Virus record (IMG/VR): IMGVR_UViG_3300048837_000915
Coordinates: 1-40,255 of that record
Reading direction: 5' to 3' (one strand)
Origin: a virus
DNA length: 40,255 nucleotides
Shown here: in pieces, positions 17,535 through 25,605 of the stretch
Layout of the letters: every line of letters starts with the position of its first letter
Position numbering within the stretch: position 1 is the first letter of the stretch
The notes under the pieces: generated by a model
Databases searched by the model: none
What the model was told of the DNA's origin: nothing
Seen by the model: only the letters and a program-made list of their open reading frames with translations
Position numbers and translations under genes: made by a program

Positions 17535-17587
17535 AGCATGGCGCCTCGCGCGAGGGCCGCAGAAGTAAAGGGATTTGGGCTTTTCGG
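17535..17587 (-). promoter_or_regulatory. Candidate late promoter B (capsid segment)
   Basis: This is the second copy of the conserved minus-strand sequence: GAAAAGCCCAAAT, then CCCTTTACTTC, then 23 bases counted from TTTACT to CATGCT. It lies after the MuF stop codon and 40 bases before the start of the gene ahead of the protease-capsid fusion. That matches the location of the Mu PI promoter. Activation by the Mor-type protein at the right end is inferred. Confidence 0.55.
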
Positions 17588-17609
17588 GGCGGGCGCCCGG
17601 GTGCGCGGC

Positions 17610-18503
17610 TCAGCCCTGGCGGGCGGCGTTGCGCACGGCAGCGCGTGCGCGTGCGTTCTCGGCGGCGTCGCTCTCGGCGACCTCGTCTTTCACGGTGCGC
17701 TCGAGCCCGTACGGGTTGTCCTTCGGCACCACCGGCACCGCAGCGCAGCCGCAGTTGATCGTATGCCGCGCCGGCGCGCGCGGGTCGCCGGGGTACATCA
17801 TCTTCACCGCGCCGCCCTCCAGCACGAACGGCTTCTCCACCGGCTGCGTCTGCCCATGGATCGCCACATGCTCTGGCCGCGGCTCGCGCTTGCCGCTCTT
17901 CAGCCACTTCTTCTGCAGCCCGGGCACGTACTGCGCGCTTTGCTCCATGCGCAACTGGTTTGCTGCCGCAAAGGCCCGGTTGAGCTCGGTCGCAACGATC
18001 GTCGTGCCCCGGCGCAGCGTCTTCTCGCCCAGCGCCTCGCTCACGGCCTTGATCGCATCGAAGGGCGTCTTCACACCAATCGTCACCAGGCCCAGCTCGC
18101 TGTTGATCAGGTTCGCCGCGTCCAGCGTCACGTCCTTGATCTTCTCCGTAAGGAACTGCCGCATCGCAGACAGCTGCCGCGTGTCCAGCTGCGGCATCAC
18201 CACCGACACCGCCGACGCCGCCAGCACGCCATCCACCAGCGCCGAGCCCTGCCGCCACGCCGCCACCTGGCCGGCATCCACCGCCGCCGCCACGTCTCCC
18301 GCGATCAGCTCGAGCACGCGGCGCACCTCGCCCTGCAGCTGCGGCAGATACCACGCCTGGTAGTCGCTCGGCAGCGCCGCCAGAATCGCCAGGATGTCGG
18401 CGTCCGCCTTCTGCAGCAGCGCGCGCAACTCGGCCAGCGTGCCGTTGATCAGCCGCGTGCGCCCTGTCAGCGCCGCGTTGAAGGCCTCGGTGGGCGTCGT
18501 CAC
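17610..18503 (-). CDS. MuF-like minor head/morphogenesis protein
   Basis: This 297-residue protein has a long helical N-terminal two-thirds followed by the MuF signature: KKWLKSGKREPRPEHVAIHGQ, with a C-terminal ARHTINCGCAAVP. The Mu gpF (gp30) family binds the portal and is packaged in the head. The start overlaps the Lar-like stop by ATGA. It is the last gene before candidate late promoter B. Confidence 0.92.
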   Translation of the reverse strand: MTTPTEAFNAALTGRTRLINGTLAELRALLQKADADILAILAALPSDYQAWYLPQLQGEVRRVLELIAGDVAAAVDAGQVAAWRQGSALVDGVLAASAVSVVMPQLDTRQLSAMRQFLTEKIKDVTLDAANLINSELGLVTIGVKTPFDAIKAVSEALGEKTLRRGTTIVATELNRAFAAANQLRMEQSAQYVPGLQKKWLKSGKREPRPEHVAIHGQTQPVEKPFVLEGGAVKMMYPGDPRAPARHTINCGCAAVPVVPKDNPYGLERTVKDEVAESDAAENARARAAVRNAARQG

Positions 18504-18814
18504 AGCCGCCCCTCGGCCTCGGGGTCGTCACGCCGCCGGCACGGCGCGCGCGTGTTCCACGCGCAGGTCGCCGCGTACATCGCCTCGTCGCGCAGCCCAT
18601 GGTCCGGCCCCGGGCGGTACTGCACATCCTGCCCCTGCGCACGGCACTCGATGCAGCAGCACAGCGCCCGGCGCGCGCCCAGCATCCAGCTCACGTCCAC
18701 CATTTCCGCCACGCCACCGCAGAACGGGCAGGGCAGCAGCTCGGGCAGCTCGGGCAGCGCCTCACCCCGCAGCAGCTCGGGGGCCGTCGTCGGAAGCCCC
18801 TCCGGGGCAAGCAT
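18500..18814 (-). CDS. Lar-like restriction alleviation zinc-ribbon protein
   Basis: This is a 104-residue protein. I chose the ATG at 18814, which has GAGG seven bases upstream; a GTG at 18820 is possible. The pattern LLPCPFCGG (Cys29, Cys32), a second Cys pair in CIECRAQ (Cys54, Cys57), then CAWNTRAP (Trp86, Asn87, Arg89) is the Lar family signature. Rac-prophage Lar relieves type I restriction by modulating EcoKI. Finding it between portal and MuF genes, with a DNA methyltransferase nearby, suggests protection of replicating or incoming phage DNA. Confidence 0.75.
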   Translation of the reverse strand: MLAPEGLPTTAPELLRGEALPELPELLPCPFCGGVAEMVDVSWMLGARRALCCCIECRAQGQDVQYRPGPDHGLRDEAMYAATCAWNTRAPCRRRDDPEAEGRL

Positions 18815-18816
18815 GC

Positions 18817-20268
18817 TCACGCCTCACCCCGCTCGGCGCCCGGCGCCGCGTCGGGCTCCGGCTCCGGACCCGGCCCCACAAAGGCATCCCGCGCCGCGCG
18901 CGTCTCGGCGCCCTCGCGCGCCTGGCGCAGCTCCTCGGCCGGGTCGATCTCCACCCCCAGCCGCCCCGCCACCGCGGCCACCAGCGCCACGCCGGTCTCC
19001 TCGCCCATCAACCCCGCGTTGATCGCCATGCTCACCGCCTGCACCACCTGGGCGAGCGCCGCCGCGTATTTGGTCGTGTCGCGCGCCGTCATCTCCGGGA
19101 ACACCGCCTCGCACGCCAGGCGCTCGTCCCACCAGTCCGGCTCGCCAGCCTCGGCGATCAGTTTCTGACGGATCACGTAGCGGCCCACGCTCTCGATCAT
19201 GTGCTTCAGGAAGCGCTGCCGCATCGAGAAGGCCTTGAATGTCGGCTCGCCCATGCTGTCGCCGGTCGCGCGATTCACATCGCCGCCACCGCCAAACCAG
19301 TGCTCGGGGATGGTCGCGCCGCCGAGCACATGGTTGCGGAACAGCCGCGCCCCGTCCGCCGTGTCGCCGGCCTTGATGTCTGGGCTTTCTGCTTTCCAGA
19401 CCTCCGAGTCGTTATGCACCCGCACGCTGCCCGGCGCCGGCGCCTTGATCGTCCGCGCCTTCTCCTTGATCTTCGACTCGTCCGCACCGGTCACGGTCAC
19501 GTCCCACACGAAGGCCCGCAAAAAGTTGTAGCGCTCGATCTCGCCGAACAGAAACTGATCGTAGGCATCCACCCAGTCCGCCGGCGCCCGCAGGTCGCTG
19601 CGCCCGCGCCGGGAAACGCTCAGGTCATTGACCGTGAAGTAGAACGCCTCGCCATCCGCAAACGTCTTGCGAATCTCCTGCGTGCGCTGGGTAAAGACCG
19701 TCTCCGGCCCGTTCACGATCACCCGGTAGCGCAGCGCGCGCCCCTTGCGGTCCCGCACCGTCACGATGCCGATCGGCTGCTCCGGGTTGTCCGGGTCCAC
19801 CACGACGGTCTCGATCAGCGCCGGGTCCAGATAGCCCAGGCGCACATGGCCATCCACCTCATTCACGAAGGTCGGCCACACCTGCTCGCCGAATATGCTC
19901 AGTTCGCGCACCTTCTTCGGCAGCTTCACGTCCATCGAATTGATCGGATCCGACCAGAAGCGCCCGATCGTCTCCTGCATTGCCGGCTCGCCCGCGCGCA
20001 GCTCCACGCCCTCGGCCAGCATGTAGGCCAGCGGCAGCTCGACGATGCGGTTCGCCAGCAGGTTCGCGTCCCACAAATACAGCGCGGTCTCGCGCATGCG
20101 CGCCTGGCTCAACGGCGACAGGTCGCGGTCGGCGTCGCCACTCAGCCGGCGCCAGCCCTCTTCATCGTCCGGGTCGATCGTCGCGCCGGCCGCCTCCACC
20201 ACGCGCGCGGCGCCCTCGGTTTCAGAGGCATCACCCCCGCGGCGGAACAGAAAATCCAGAATGCCCAT
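18817..20268 (-). CDS. Portal protein
   Basis: This 483-residue protein lies between terminase and MuF, where Mu gp29 and other portals are found. Portal features include an early helix with ANRIVELPLAYMLAEGVEL, then LSIFGEQVWPTFVNEVDGHVRL, and the stem/crown region FWSD...KLPKKVREL. The C-terminal tail is acidic and Pro-Glu-rich (PGPEPEPDAAPGAE). It forms the dodecameric ring for DNA entry and exit. It is separated from the upstream small gene by 54 bases and overlaps nothing on that side. Confidence 0.9.
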   Translation of the reverse strand: MGILDFLFRRGGDASETEGAARVVEAAGATIDPDDEEGWRRLSGDADRDLSPLSQARMRETALYLWDANLLANRIVELPLAYMLAEGVELRAGEPAMQETIGRFWSDPINSMDVKLPKKVRELSIFGEQVWPTFVNEVDGHVRLGYLDPALIETVVVDPDNPEQPIGIVTVRDRKGRALRYRVIVNGPETVFTQRTQEIRKTFADGEAFYFTVNDLSVSRRGRSDLRAPADWVDAYDQFLFGEIERYNFLRAFVWDVTVTGADESKIKEKARTIKAPAPGSVRVHNDSEVWKAESPDIKAGDTADGARLFRNHVLGGATIPEHWFGGGGDVNRATGDSMGEPTFKAFSMRQRFLKHMIESVGRYVIRQKLIAEAGEPDWWDERLACEAVFPEMTARDTTKYAAALAQVVQAVSMAINAGLMGEETGVALVAAVAGRLGVEIDPAEELRQAREGAETRAARDAFVGPGPEPEPDAAPGAERGEA

Positions 20269-20322
20269 CGGCCTAGCCTCTCGGTGTTGGTTATAACGCG
20301 TGTTACACGCCCTCAGGCGGGC

Positions 20323-20508
20323 TTACACGCCTTCGGACGGGTCATCAGCCGCCCCACATGGCGCACAGGGCGCCACGGGCCGCGCTTGCGTCTTGTCCGT
20401 TGCCTGGTCCCAGGTCTCGCCCGCATGCCTCGCCAGCGGCTTGCGCTGCCGCTGCCGCAGGCGCTTCCTCGACCACGCCAGGCGGGCGTCCAGGTCGCGC
20501 GGCTTCAT
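20323..20508 (-). CDS. Small basic protein, unknown
   Basis: This 61-residue protein starts at an ATG that overlaps the methyltransferase stop (ATGA). The N-terminal half is a strongly basic helix (RLAWSRKRLRQRQRKPL), as in nucleic-acid-binding peptides, and the rest is disordered. Downstream, 9-base direct repeats GGCGTGTAA lie around its stop codon. No family is recognised. Coupling to the methyltransferase suggests a shared accessory origin. Confidence 0.6.
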   Translation of the reverse strand: MKPRDLDARLAWSRKRLRQRQRKPLARHAGETWDQATDKTQARPVAPCAPCGAADDPSEGV

Positions 20509-21317
20509 GCCCCACCTGCCAGGCGCGCGGCTTGCTGCTCGGTCAGCTCGTAGGCGTCGCGCACATCGGCGATCGCCGGTGGCCAGGGGATACCTTGCGC
20601 CTCGGCGATGCGGCGGCAGGCGACGGCGAAATGCTCGGGGTCGCATTCGATGCCGACGAAGCGCCGGCCCTCCAGCACAGCAGCAACGCCCGTCGTGCCA
20701 GACCCCATGAACTGGTCCAGGATCTGGGCACCCTCGGGCACGATGCGCACCAGCTCGCGCATCAGCGCGGTCGGCTTTCCGGTCATGTGGTGCTTGTCGG
20801 CCTGCAGCACGGTCGCCCGATAGGCGCCGGGGAACGGCCCAGCGTGCTCGGCGATCGGGATCTTCCCGGCCGTGCCCCACACGATGTATTCACACTGGTG
20901 TTTCAGGTAGCCCTTGTGCGGGGCGCGCGCACCCAGGCCCTTGTCCCATGCGGCCACGCCGCGCCACATCAGGCCCGCCCACTGGAAGGCATCCGACAGC
21001 GCAGGCAACTGGCGCCAGTCGATGAAGCTGAGCACATAGGCGCCTTCCTCTATCGGCAGCCGCTTCAGCCATTCGACGCACCAGTTCATCCACGACCGCT
21101 GGTCTTTCGCGTCTCCGGAAAACGCCCGCCACTGGCGCTTCACGTCGCCCGAGACATACTTCGCCTTCACCGACATGGTGCGATCCGCGCGGTACATCCC
21201 GCCCGACGCATAGGGCGGGTCGGTGATCACGGCAGCCACCGGCGGCAACCCGGGCATGATCTCCATGCAATCCCCCAGGTACAGCACCGCCGCACCGATC
21301 TCCACCTTCTTCACCAC
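20505..21317 (-). CDS. DNA adenine-N6 (or cytosine-N4) methyltransferase, beta class
   Basis: This 270-residue protein has motif IV TDPPYASGG (residues 32-40) before motif I DQFMGSGTTGVAA (residues 201-213), the order of beta-class N6/N4 methyltransferases. DPPY favours adenine as target. There is a segment for target recognition between them (WDKGLGARAPHKGYLKHQCEY). No partner endonuclease is encoded nearby, so it is an orphan. It probably methylates phage DNA to escape host restriction. The GTG start sits behind AGGGGAG and overlaps the terminase stop. Confidence 0.93.
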   Translation of the reverse strand: MVKKVEIGAAVLYLGDCMEIMPGLPPVAAVITDPPYASGGMYRADRTMSVKAKYVSGDVKRQWRAFSGDAKDQRSWMNWCVEWLKRLPIEEGAYVLSFIDWRQLPALSDAFQWAGLMWRGVAAWDKGLGARAPHKGYLKHQCEYIVWGTAGKIPIAEHAGPFPGAYRATVLQADKHHMTGKPTALMRELVRIVPEGAQILDQFMGSGTTGVAAVLEGRRFVGIECDPEHFAVACRRIAEAQGIPWPPAIADVRDAYELTEQQAARLAGGA

Positions 21318-22885
21318 AGCGTCACTCCCCTGGCGCCCATGCGCCCTTGTCCCATCTTCGGCCGCGGCGCGCGGTACGTGTACGCCTCGGCCTCCACCGT
21401 CTCACCCGCTGCCGGCGGCACCTCGGCGCGGCTGGCGGCGTAGGCCAGCATGATCGCCACCGCCGAGTCGCCGTGCCGCTTGCCCCCGTCCGCGCCATCG
21501 GTGCGCACGTCGGGGATGATCGGGATGCCCTTGTCCACCACCACCAGGCGCAGGTCATCCAGGATGTAGCGGTCCATCGGCAGCTCGATCCCGCCATCTT
21601 CGAAAGCCGCTTTCAGCGGGGCGGTGTTGTCCCGGTACCAGGGGCGCGACAGCATCACCTGCTCGATCAGCGTGGCGCCGTAGCGCTGCATCGCCTTCTC
21701 GCCCAGGTACTGGCCGTTGCCGCGCGCATCCAGCTTGCCGGCGCGGAACCTCGGCAGCCGGTCGCAGATATAGAAGAACGCCTCGCGCTGCTGGTCGAAC
21801 GGGCAGTTGCGCAGCTCGAGCAGGAACGGGAACCGCCGGCGCAGGTTGGCCAGCAACTGGCACGGCGCCATCACCGTCAAGTCGCCCGTCCGCCCGAAGT
21901 CCTCGCCGACGAAGCTCGGCGCATCCGGGTCCAGCGCCAGCAGCAGCGGCAGCACGTGGGTGTCGAGCCACTCGCGCATCTCGGCCGTGCGCAGGTGCTC
22001 GGGCCAATGCACAAAGTCCGGGGCCGGCGGCGCCCAGCGCAGCACCGGCAGGTCCTTGTTCATGCGCGCTTCGATCAGCGCGCGCGTCAGCCAGCTGCCC
22101 GAGCCGTTCTTGGGGATGCAGTCCAGCTCCTCGGCGGCGTTGTCGCCGTACTGGGCATAGATGCCCTTCACCCAGATCTGCTTGTCCGCCTCGGTGGGCT
22201 GCACGCCGCGGCGCAGGCATACGCGCTCGTACAGGCCATCGGCCAGCGCGTCCTGGAAGGTGATCGTGTGCACGCTGTACGGGTACTTGCCCGCGCGGAT
22301 GTCCTTGATCCACTCGTTGAAGGGGTTGGCGTCGCCGTCGTGGGTGCTGATCACATGCACCTGTCCGCCCCAGATCAGCAGCGCCATCGCCGCCTTGAGC
22401 AGCTCGCCCAGGTTCGAGTGGAATGCCGCCTCGTCGATGATCACCCGGCCCTGCTTTCCGCGCAGGTTGCGCGGGCTGCTGCTCAGCGCGGTGATGCGGT
22501 GGCCCGATGCGCAGCGGATGGTGAAGGTGAGGATGCTCTTCTTCTCGTCGCCTTCGATGAAGACGTCCTCGCCTTCCTCGATCTCGCTCGCGGCCATGCC
22601 GTAGAACTTGAGCCAGTCGCCGCAGTCGCGGATGAACTCTTCGGCCATGTCCTTCGTATAGCCGATGTACCACACGTCCATGCCGCTCGCAGACGCCGCC
22701 AGCAGCGCCGAGTCGCCGGCCTCGCCCCAGCTCAAGCCGATACGGCGCGATTTCTCGCAGAACTTCACCGGCGTGGCGTCCTTGGCCCAGCGCTGCTGGT
22801 AGGGCAGGAACGCCATCGGCGTGCGCGCGTCGCGCGCTTCCATCGCACGCGCCACCGGGGCGAGGGCGGGTGCGGCATCAGTCAT
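21311..22885 (-). CDS. Terminase large subunit (Mu gp28-like)
   Basis: This 524-residue protein has an N-terminal ATPase domain, with a deviant Walker A (KSRRIGLSW, residues 45-53), Walker B RVIIDEAAF (147-155) and the coupling motif STHDG. A C-terminal RNase H-type nuclease follows, with FVGEDFGRTGDLTV near residue 330 and a late KRHGDSAVAIMLAY. It packages phage DNA into proheads. In Mu-like phages the small-subunit role is served by a gp27-type protein, which is also present here. Confidence 0.95.
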   Translation of the reverse strand: MTDAAPALAPVARAMEARDARTPMAFLPYQQRWAKDATPVKFCEKSRRIGLSWGEAGDSALLAASASGMDVWYIGYTKDMAEEFIRDCGDWLKFYGMAASEIEEGEDVFIEGDEKKSILTFTIRCASGHRITALSSSPRNLRGKQGRVIIDEAAFHSNLGELLKAAMALLIWGGQVHVISTHDGDANPFNEWIKDIRAGKYPYSVHTITFQDALADGLYERVCLRRGVQPTEADKQIWVKGIYAQYGDNAAEELDCIPKNGSGSWLTRALIEARMNKDLPVLRWAPPAPDFVHWPEHLRTAEMREWLDTHVLPLLLALDPDAPSFVGEDFGRTGDLTVMAPCQLLANLRRRFPFLLELRNCPFDQQREAFFYICDRLPRFRAGKLDARGNGQYLGEKAMQRYGATLIEQVMLSRPWYRDNTAPLKAAFEDGGIELPMDRYILDDLRLVVVDKGIPIIPDVRTDGADGGKRHGDSAVAIMLAYAASRAEVPPAAGETVEAEAYTYRAPRPKMGQGRMGARGVTLW

Positions 22886-23114
22886 GGAGATCCACCAACG
22901 CTGCCGCCTCGCGAAACCTGCGCATGGTCATGTGGCGCATCCGGCTGCGCTCGGCCGGCACGCGCGACAGCCGCCGCACATACTCCGTCTCGTCGCAATC
23001 CATCAGCGTCACGCTCTCGCAGCTCACGGTCGCTGGGTGGATCACAAACACCCACCAGCGCTCGCCGTCGACCTGGTACTCGCCACCGCGCACCACATGC
23101 TCCCGTTGCAGCAT
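22878..23114 (-). CDS. Small accessory protein before terminase
   Basis: This 78-residue protein starts at an ATG that shares a base with the upstream stop (TGATG) and overlaps the terminase start by eight bases. It contains strand segments (ERWWVFVIHPATVSCESVTL) and a basic C-terminal helix (RMRHMTMRRFREAAAL). Such a basic helix could bind DNA. It is inserted between the gp27 and gp28 equivalents, where Mu has no gene. Function unknown. Confidence 0.6.
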   Translation of the reverse strand: MLQREHVVRGGEYQVDGERWWVFVIHPATVSCESVTLMDCDETEYVRRLSRVPAERSRMRHMTMRRFREAAALVDLHD

Positions 23115-23293
23115 CAGTGCTCGTCCTCGCAAAGGTCGATCTTCAGCAGCCCTGGATCCGTCAGGGCGCGCAGGATATGAACCGCGTCCTCTGTATCGTC
23201 AAGGTTGAGAATCCGGGCGAGCATCTCGCCGAATGCCTCGGCGAAGGCGCCCTCGTCCTCGCGACTAAGATTGAATTCGATCTTCTGCGCCAT
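23114..23293 (-). CDS. Small acidic protein before terminase
   Basis: This is a 59-residue, strongly acidic helical protein (FNLSREDEGAFAEAFGEML). I chose the ATG at 23293, sharing one base with the previous stop; a GTG at 23296 is also possible. It forms a coupled pair with the basic 78-residue protein downstream. The opposite charges hint that the two could interact, but this is only inference. Confidence 0.6.
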   Translation of the reverse strand: MAQKIEFNLSREDEGAFAEAFGEMLARILNLDDTEDAVHILRALTDPGLLKIDLCEDEH

Positions 23294-23832
23294 CACACCA
23301 CCCCCAGAATCTTCTGCCGGATCAGGTCCGCCGCCTCATCACTCAGCCCGCTGGCCTTGGCCTGCTTCACCGCTTCCACCGCCGCGCGCTTCGCCACCTC
23401 CTGGCGGATCATCAGGATCCGGTCGGCGGTCAGCTTGTCCGTGCTCGCCAGGTCCTTCATGGCCTTCGCCAGGAACATCACCTCCTGTGCATCGCCGCCT
23501 TCCTCGCGGTCGCCGATCGACCCCAGCGTCTGGAACGCCACGCTGCGCAGCATCTCGGGCAGCAGCCGGGCCACGTCGCCATCGGGCTCGCTCTCCAGCT
23601 TGCTCACCCACACCTTGGCCACCTCCTGCGCCTCGCGGTACCGGCGCATCTGCTCCTCGGCGCGCTGGGCGTAGCGGCCCAGGGCGCTGCGGCTCACCGG
23701 TGCGGCGCCGCCGTTGATCGTCGCCAGGTGCGCCAGGATGTCGTCGAGCGTGTGGCGCCCGTCGCGCAGCAGCTCGTCCACCGCGCTGCGCAGCCGGGTG
23801 TCCAGCTTCTGGACACTGCTCTTGCGGGCCAT
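23293..23832 (-). CDS. DUF3486 protein, Mu gp27-like (small-terminase role)
   Basis: This 179-residue protein starts at the ATG of MARKSSVQKLDTRLRSAVD. Its N-terminal helix-turn-helix-like part (HTLDDILAHLATINGGAAPVSRSALGRYAQ) and long helical rest are typical of DUF3486, the Mu gp27 family that acts as the terminase small subunit. Neighbouring gp26-like and gp28-like genes agree. Confidence 0.9.
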   Translation of the reverse strand: MARKSSVQKLDTRLRSAVDELLRDGRHTLDDILAHLATINGGAAPVSRSALGRYAQRAEEQMRRYREAQEVAKVWVSKLESEPDGDVARLLPEMLRSVAFQTLGSIGDREEGGDAQEVMFLAKAMKDLASTDKLTADRILMIRQEVAKRAAVEAVKQAKASGLSDEAADLIRQKILGVV

Positions 23833-23836
23833 GGCG

Positions 23837-24136
23837 TCAGATCCCGGGCGCGGGGCGCGCCACGCCCGGCACCACCACGCGGCCATGCGCCACGTCGGCG
23901 CCGCGCTGGGTCAGGGTGGCAATGCTCACGCCGCCCACGGCCTCGAGCTTCAGCAGATCCTGCTCGGCCAGCCACGCCAGGTCGGTGCCCAGGCGGTCCA
24001 TCCCCACCGCGTGGCCAAAGCCATCCAGGGCGCGCTGCAGCAGGTAGGCGTTGCCGCGGTAGTCCGGCGCCTGCTCCAGCAGCCGCAGCACCACCAGGCG
24101 GCGGTCGGCCGTCACGTGTTCCGCAAACGAATTCAT
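23837..24136 (-). CDS. Mu gp26-like winged-helix phage protein
   Basis: This is a 99-residue protein. The sequence FAEHVTADRRLVVLRLL, then TDLAWLAEQDLLKLE and VSIATLTQRGADVAHGR follow the winged-helix pattern of the VpaChn25_0724-type/gp26 phage family. It lies between the DUF2730 and DUF3486 genes, as in Mu relatives. The role in head assembly or packaging regulation is not settled. Its start overlaps the DUF2730 stop. Confidence 0.85.
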   Translation of the reverse strand: MNSFAEHVTADRRLVVLRLLEQAPDYRGNAYLLQRALDGFGHAVGMDRLGTDLAWLAEQDLLKLEAVGGVSIATLTQRGADVAHGRVVVPGVARPAPGI

Positions 24137-24525
24137 TGCTTGCCCCCGGTCGTCATCAGGTAGGTGTGGATCAGGTGCAGCGTGTTGTTCGCGCCCTTGA
24201 ACTCGCCCTGCAGGCTGGCCAGCGTCTCGCCCACCTGGTCCATGCGGGCGTGGATGCGCTTGAGGTCGTCGTGGCTCGGTGCGTGCTGGATGTCCTTTTC
24301 CACGCGGGCGAGGCGGTCGCCATGGTTGTCCATGCGGTGGTCCATGTCGCTCCTCATGCCCTCGATCCGCGTCTGCAGGCTCGCCTGCAGGCTGGTGATG
24401 CGCTCGTTGGTCACCCGGTTGCGGTTGGCGAAATACGTGTAGAGCGCCGCGATCCAGATCACCAGCGTGTTGGTGATCTGCAGCCAAAGTTGTACGTCTT
24501 TCAGTTCCATGCCGGCGCTCGTCAT
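24133..24525 (-). CDS. DUF2730 protein, Mu gp25-like
   Basis: This is a 130-residue protein. I chose the ATG at 24525 because it overlaps the Rz stop by ATGA; a second ATG at 24510 is possible. A transmembrane segment (LVIWIAALYTYFANR) is followed by long coiled coil with repeated Met-Asp-His positions, which is the DUF2730 (Mu gp25) layout. The family lies at the border of the lysis and head modules. Function unknown. Confidence 0.85.
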   Translation of the reverse strand: MTSAGMELKDVQLWLQITNTLVIWIAALYTYFANRNRVTNERITSLQASLQTRIEGMRSDMDHRMDNHGDRLARVEKDIQHAPSHDDLKRIHARMDQVGETLASLQGEFKGANNTLHLIHTYLMTTGGKQ

Positions 24526-25148
24526 TTCGGGTCGGGGGGTTCGTGCCAGTCGATCAGCGCGTCGAGCCGGCGGGCGCACTCGTCGTACTGCCGCCCGGCG
24601 CCGATCGCCCATCGGGCCAGGTCGGTGTCGGTGGCGTAGCGCTCGGGCTCAGGCCCGCCCCCAGCCCCATCTCCACCCCGCTGCGCGGAATCGGCGCCAG
24701 CGTCGGCGACACGCGCTGCAGCAGGGCGGCCGGCGGCCGCGGACACTCGAGCGGGGGCAGGGGCGATGCCGGGGGCACGGTCGAGCACGCGCAAAGCAGC
24801 AGCGTCCAGACAGGCGCGCCCCTGCGTAGCCAGGGTGATCTGTTCATCGAGCTCTCCTCGTAGGGCTTCGGCCTGCCGCAGCGCGGCGGCCAGTTCGTCG
24901 GTCAGCGCATCGCCGCGTGCCTGGGCAGCCTGCAGCCGCGCCGCGGCCTGCTCGGCGAAGATTCGCCACTGCTCGCTGTGCTCGCGCTGCACGGCCTCCA
25001 GCGCGTTCTGCAGGCTCGCCACCTCGCGCGCCTTCAGCAGCCCGTTGAGCCACCCGCCGCCCATCGCGGCCAGGCTCAGCGCGAGGGTCACGAGCACCAA
25101 CTTGGTACCGCCACCGAAATGGTCGACCAGCCATGCGAGCGGGTTCAT
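24522..25148 (-). CDS. Rz-like inner-membrane spanin
   Basis: This 208-residue protein starts at the ATG of MNPLAWLVDHFGGGTK, which overlaps the holin stop by ATGA. There is one N-terminal transmembrane helix (KLVLVTLALSLAAMGGGWL) and a long periplasmic helix (REVASLQNALEAVQREHSEQW onward), as in i-spanins. A lipoprotein reading frame nested in another frame (24554-24847) is the matching o-spanin. Together they fuse the inner and outer membranes at lysis. Confidence 0.85.
   Translation of the reverse strand: MNPLAWLVDHFGGGTKLVLVTLALSLAAMGGGWLNGLLKAREVASLQNALEAVQREHSEQWRIFAEQAAARLQAAQARGDALTDELAAALRQAEALRGELDEQITLATQGRACLDAAALRVLDRAPGIAPAPARVSAAAGRPAAARVADAGADSAQRGGDGAGGGPEPERYATDTDLARWAIGAGRQYDECARRLDALIDWHEPPDPK
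24554..24847 (-). CDS. Rz1-like outer-membrane spanin lipoprotein, nested in Rz
   Basis: This 97-residue reading frame lies entirely within the Rz gene in another frame. It begins MNRSPWLRRG, has a hydrophobic stretch (VWTLLLCAC) ending in a lipobox-like LCAC, and then a Pro-rich segment (STVPPASPLPPLECPRPP). This is the standard layout of nested Rz1 o-spanins. It is longer than lambda Rz1 (60 residues). Confidence 0.75.
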   Translation of the reverse strand: MNRSPWLRRGAPVWTLLLCACSTVPPASPLPPLECPRPPAALLQRVSPTLAPIPRSGVEMGLGAGLSPSATPPTPTWPDGRSAPGGSTTSAPAGSTR

Positions 25149-25384
25149 GTGCGGATCGCCTGGCTGGTCACGATGCGCAGCATCGCGTTGATCACCGGCA
25201 GCCCCACGGCGATCGCGGTGTAGAGATTCACCGGCAGCAGCGGCTGCAGCAGCCCGGTGCTCGCCTCCAGGGCCAGCAGGCCGGCGGCGAGCACGTTCAC
25301 CCAGATGGTGCGGCTGTGCCACCAGTGCTTGCAGGTGGGCGCAGGCACAGCGGGCTCGTCGGCGTAGTCGCGCGGCGTATCCAT
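25145..25384 (-). CDS. Holin
   Basis: This 79-residue protein has two predicted membrane helices (TIWVNVLAAGLLALEA and LYTAIAVGLPVINAML), a Cys/His/Trp-rich N-terminal part (TCKHWWHSRT) and an Arg-Thr end. Size, topology and the place between amidase and spanins fit a phage holin. The start shares one base with the preceding stop (TGATG). Confidence 0.85.
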   Translation of the reverse strand: MDTPRDYADEPAVPAPTCKHWWHSRTIWVNVLAAGLLALEASTGLLQPLLPVNLYTAIAVGLPVINAMLRIVTSQAIRT

Positions 25385-25605
25385 CACGCACACTCCTGCG
25401 CGGCCGCGTCGGTCGGCGTCAGCTCGCGCACCACCAGCACGTCGCCCCGGTGCAGATGCACGATCGCCGACCCGCCCGGCGGCAGCTCCTGCGTGCGCAC
25501 CGGCCGGTCGTTCACCTGCCCGCAGGCATCCACGTGGAACACGTCCGCGCGCAGCCATGCCGCGCTCTCCGGTTCGTGATGGGTCACGGTCACGCACAGG
25601 CTCAC
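25384..25605 (-). CDS. Small lysis-cassette protein, unknown
   Basis: This 73-residue protein has a GTG start that overlaps the amidase stop (GTGA). It has alternating strands (CVTVTHHEPE, SAIVHLHRGDVLVV) and no signal peptide or membrane helix. It sits between the amidase and the holin and is translationally coupled to both. It might be a cytosolic beta-barrel accessory factor. I do not recognise a family. Confidence 0.65.
   Translation of the reverse strand: MSLCVTVTHHEPESAAWLRADVFHVDACGQVNDRPVRTQELPPGGSAIVHLHRGDVLVVRELTPTDAAAQECA

Noticed and set aside
14697-19022. A 1441-codon plus-strand open frame opposite the capsid genes
   Set aside because: It is antisense to the protease-capsid, MuF and portal genes and has the low-complexity, Arg/His/Leu-rich makeup of a GC-rich shadow frame.
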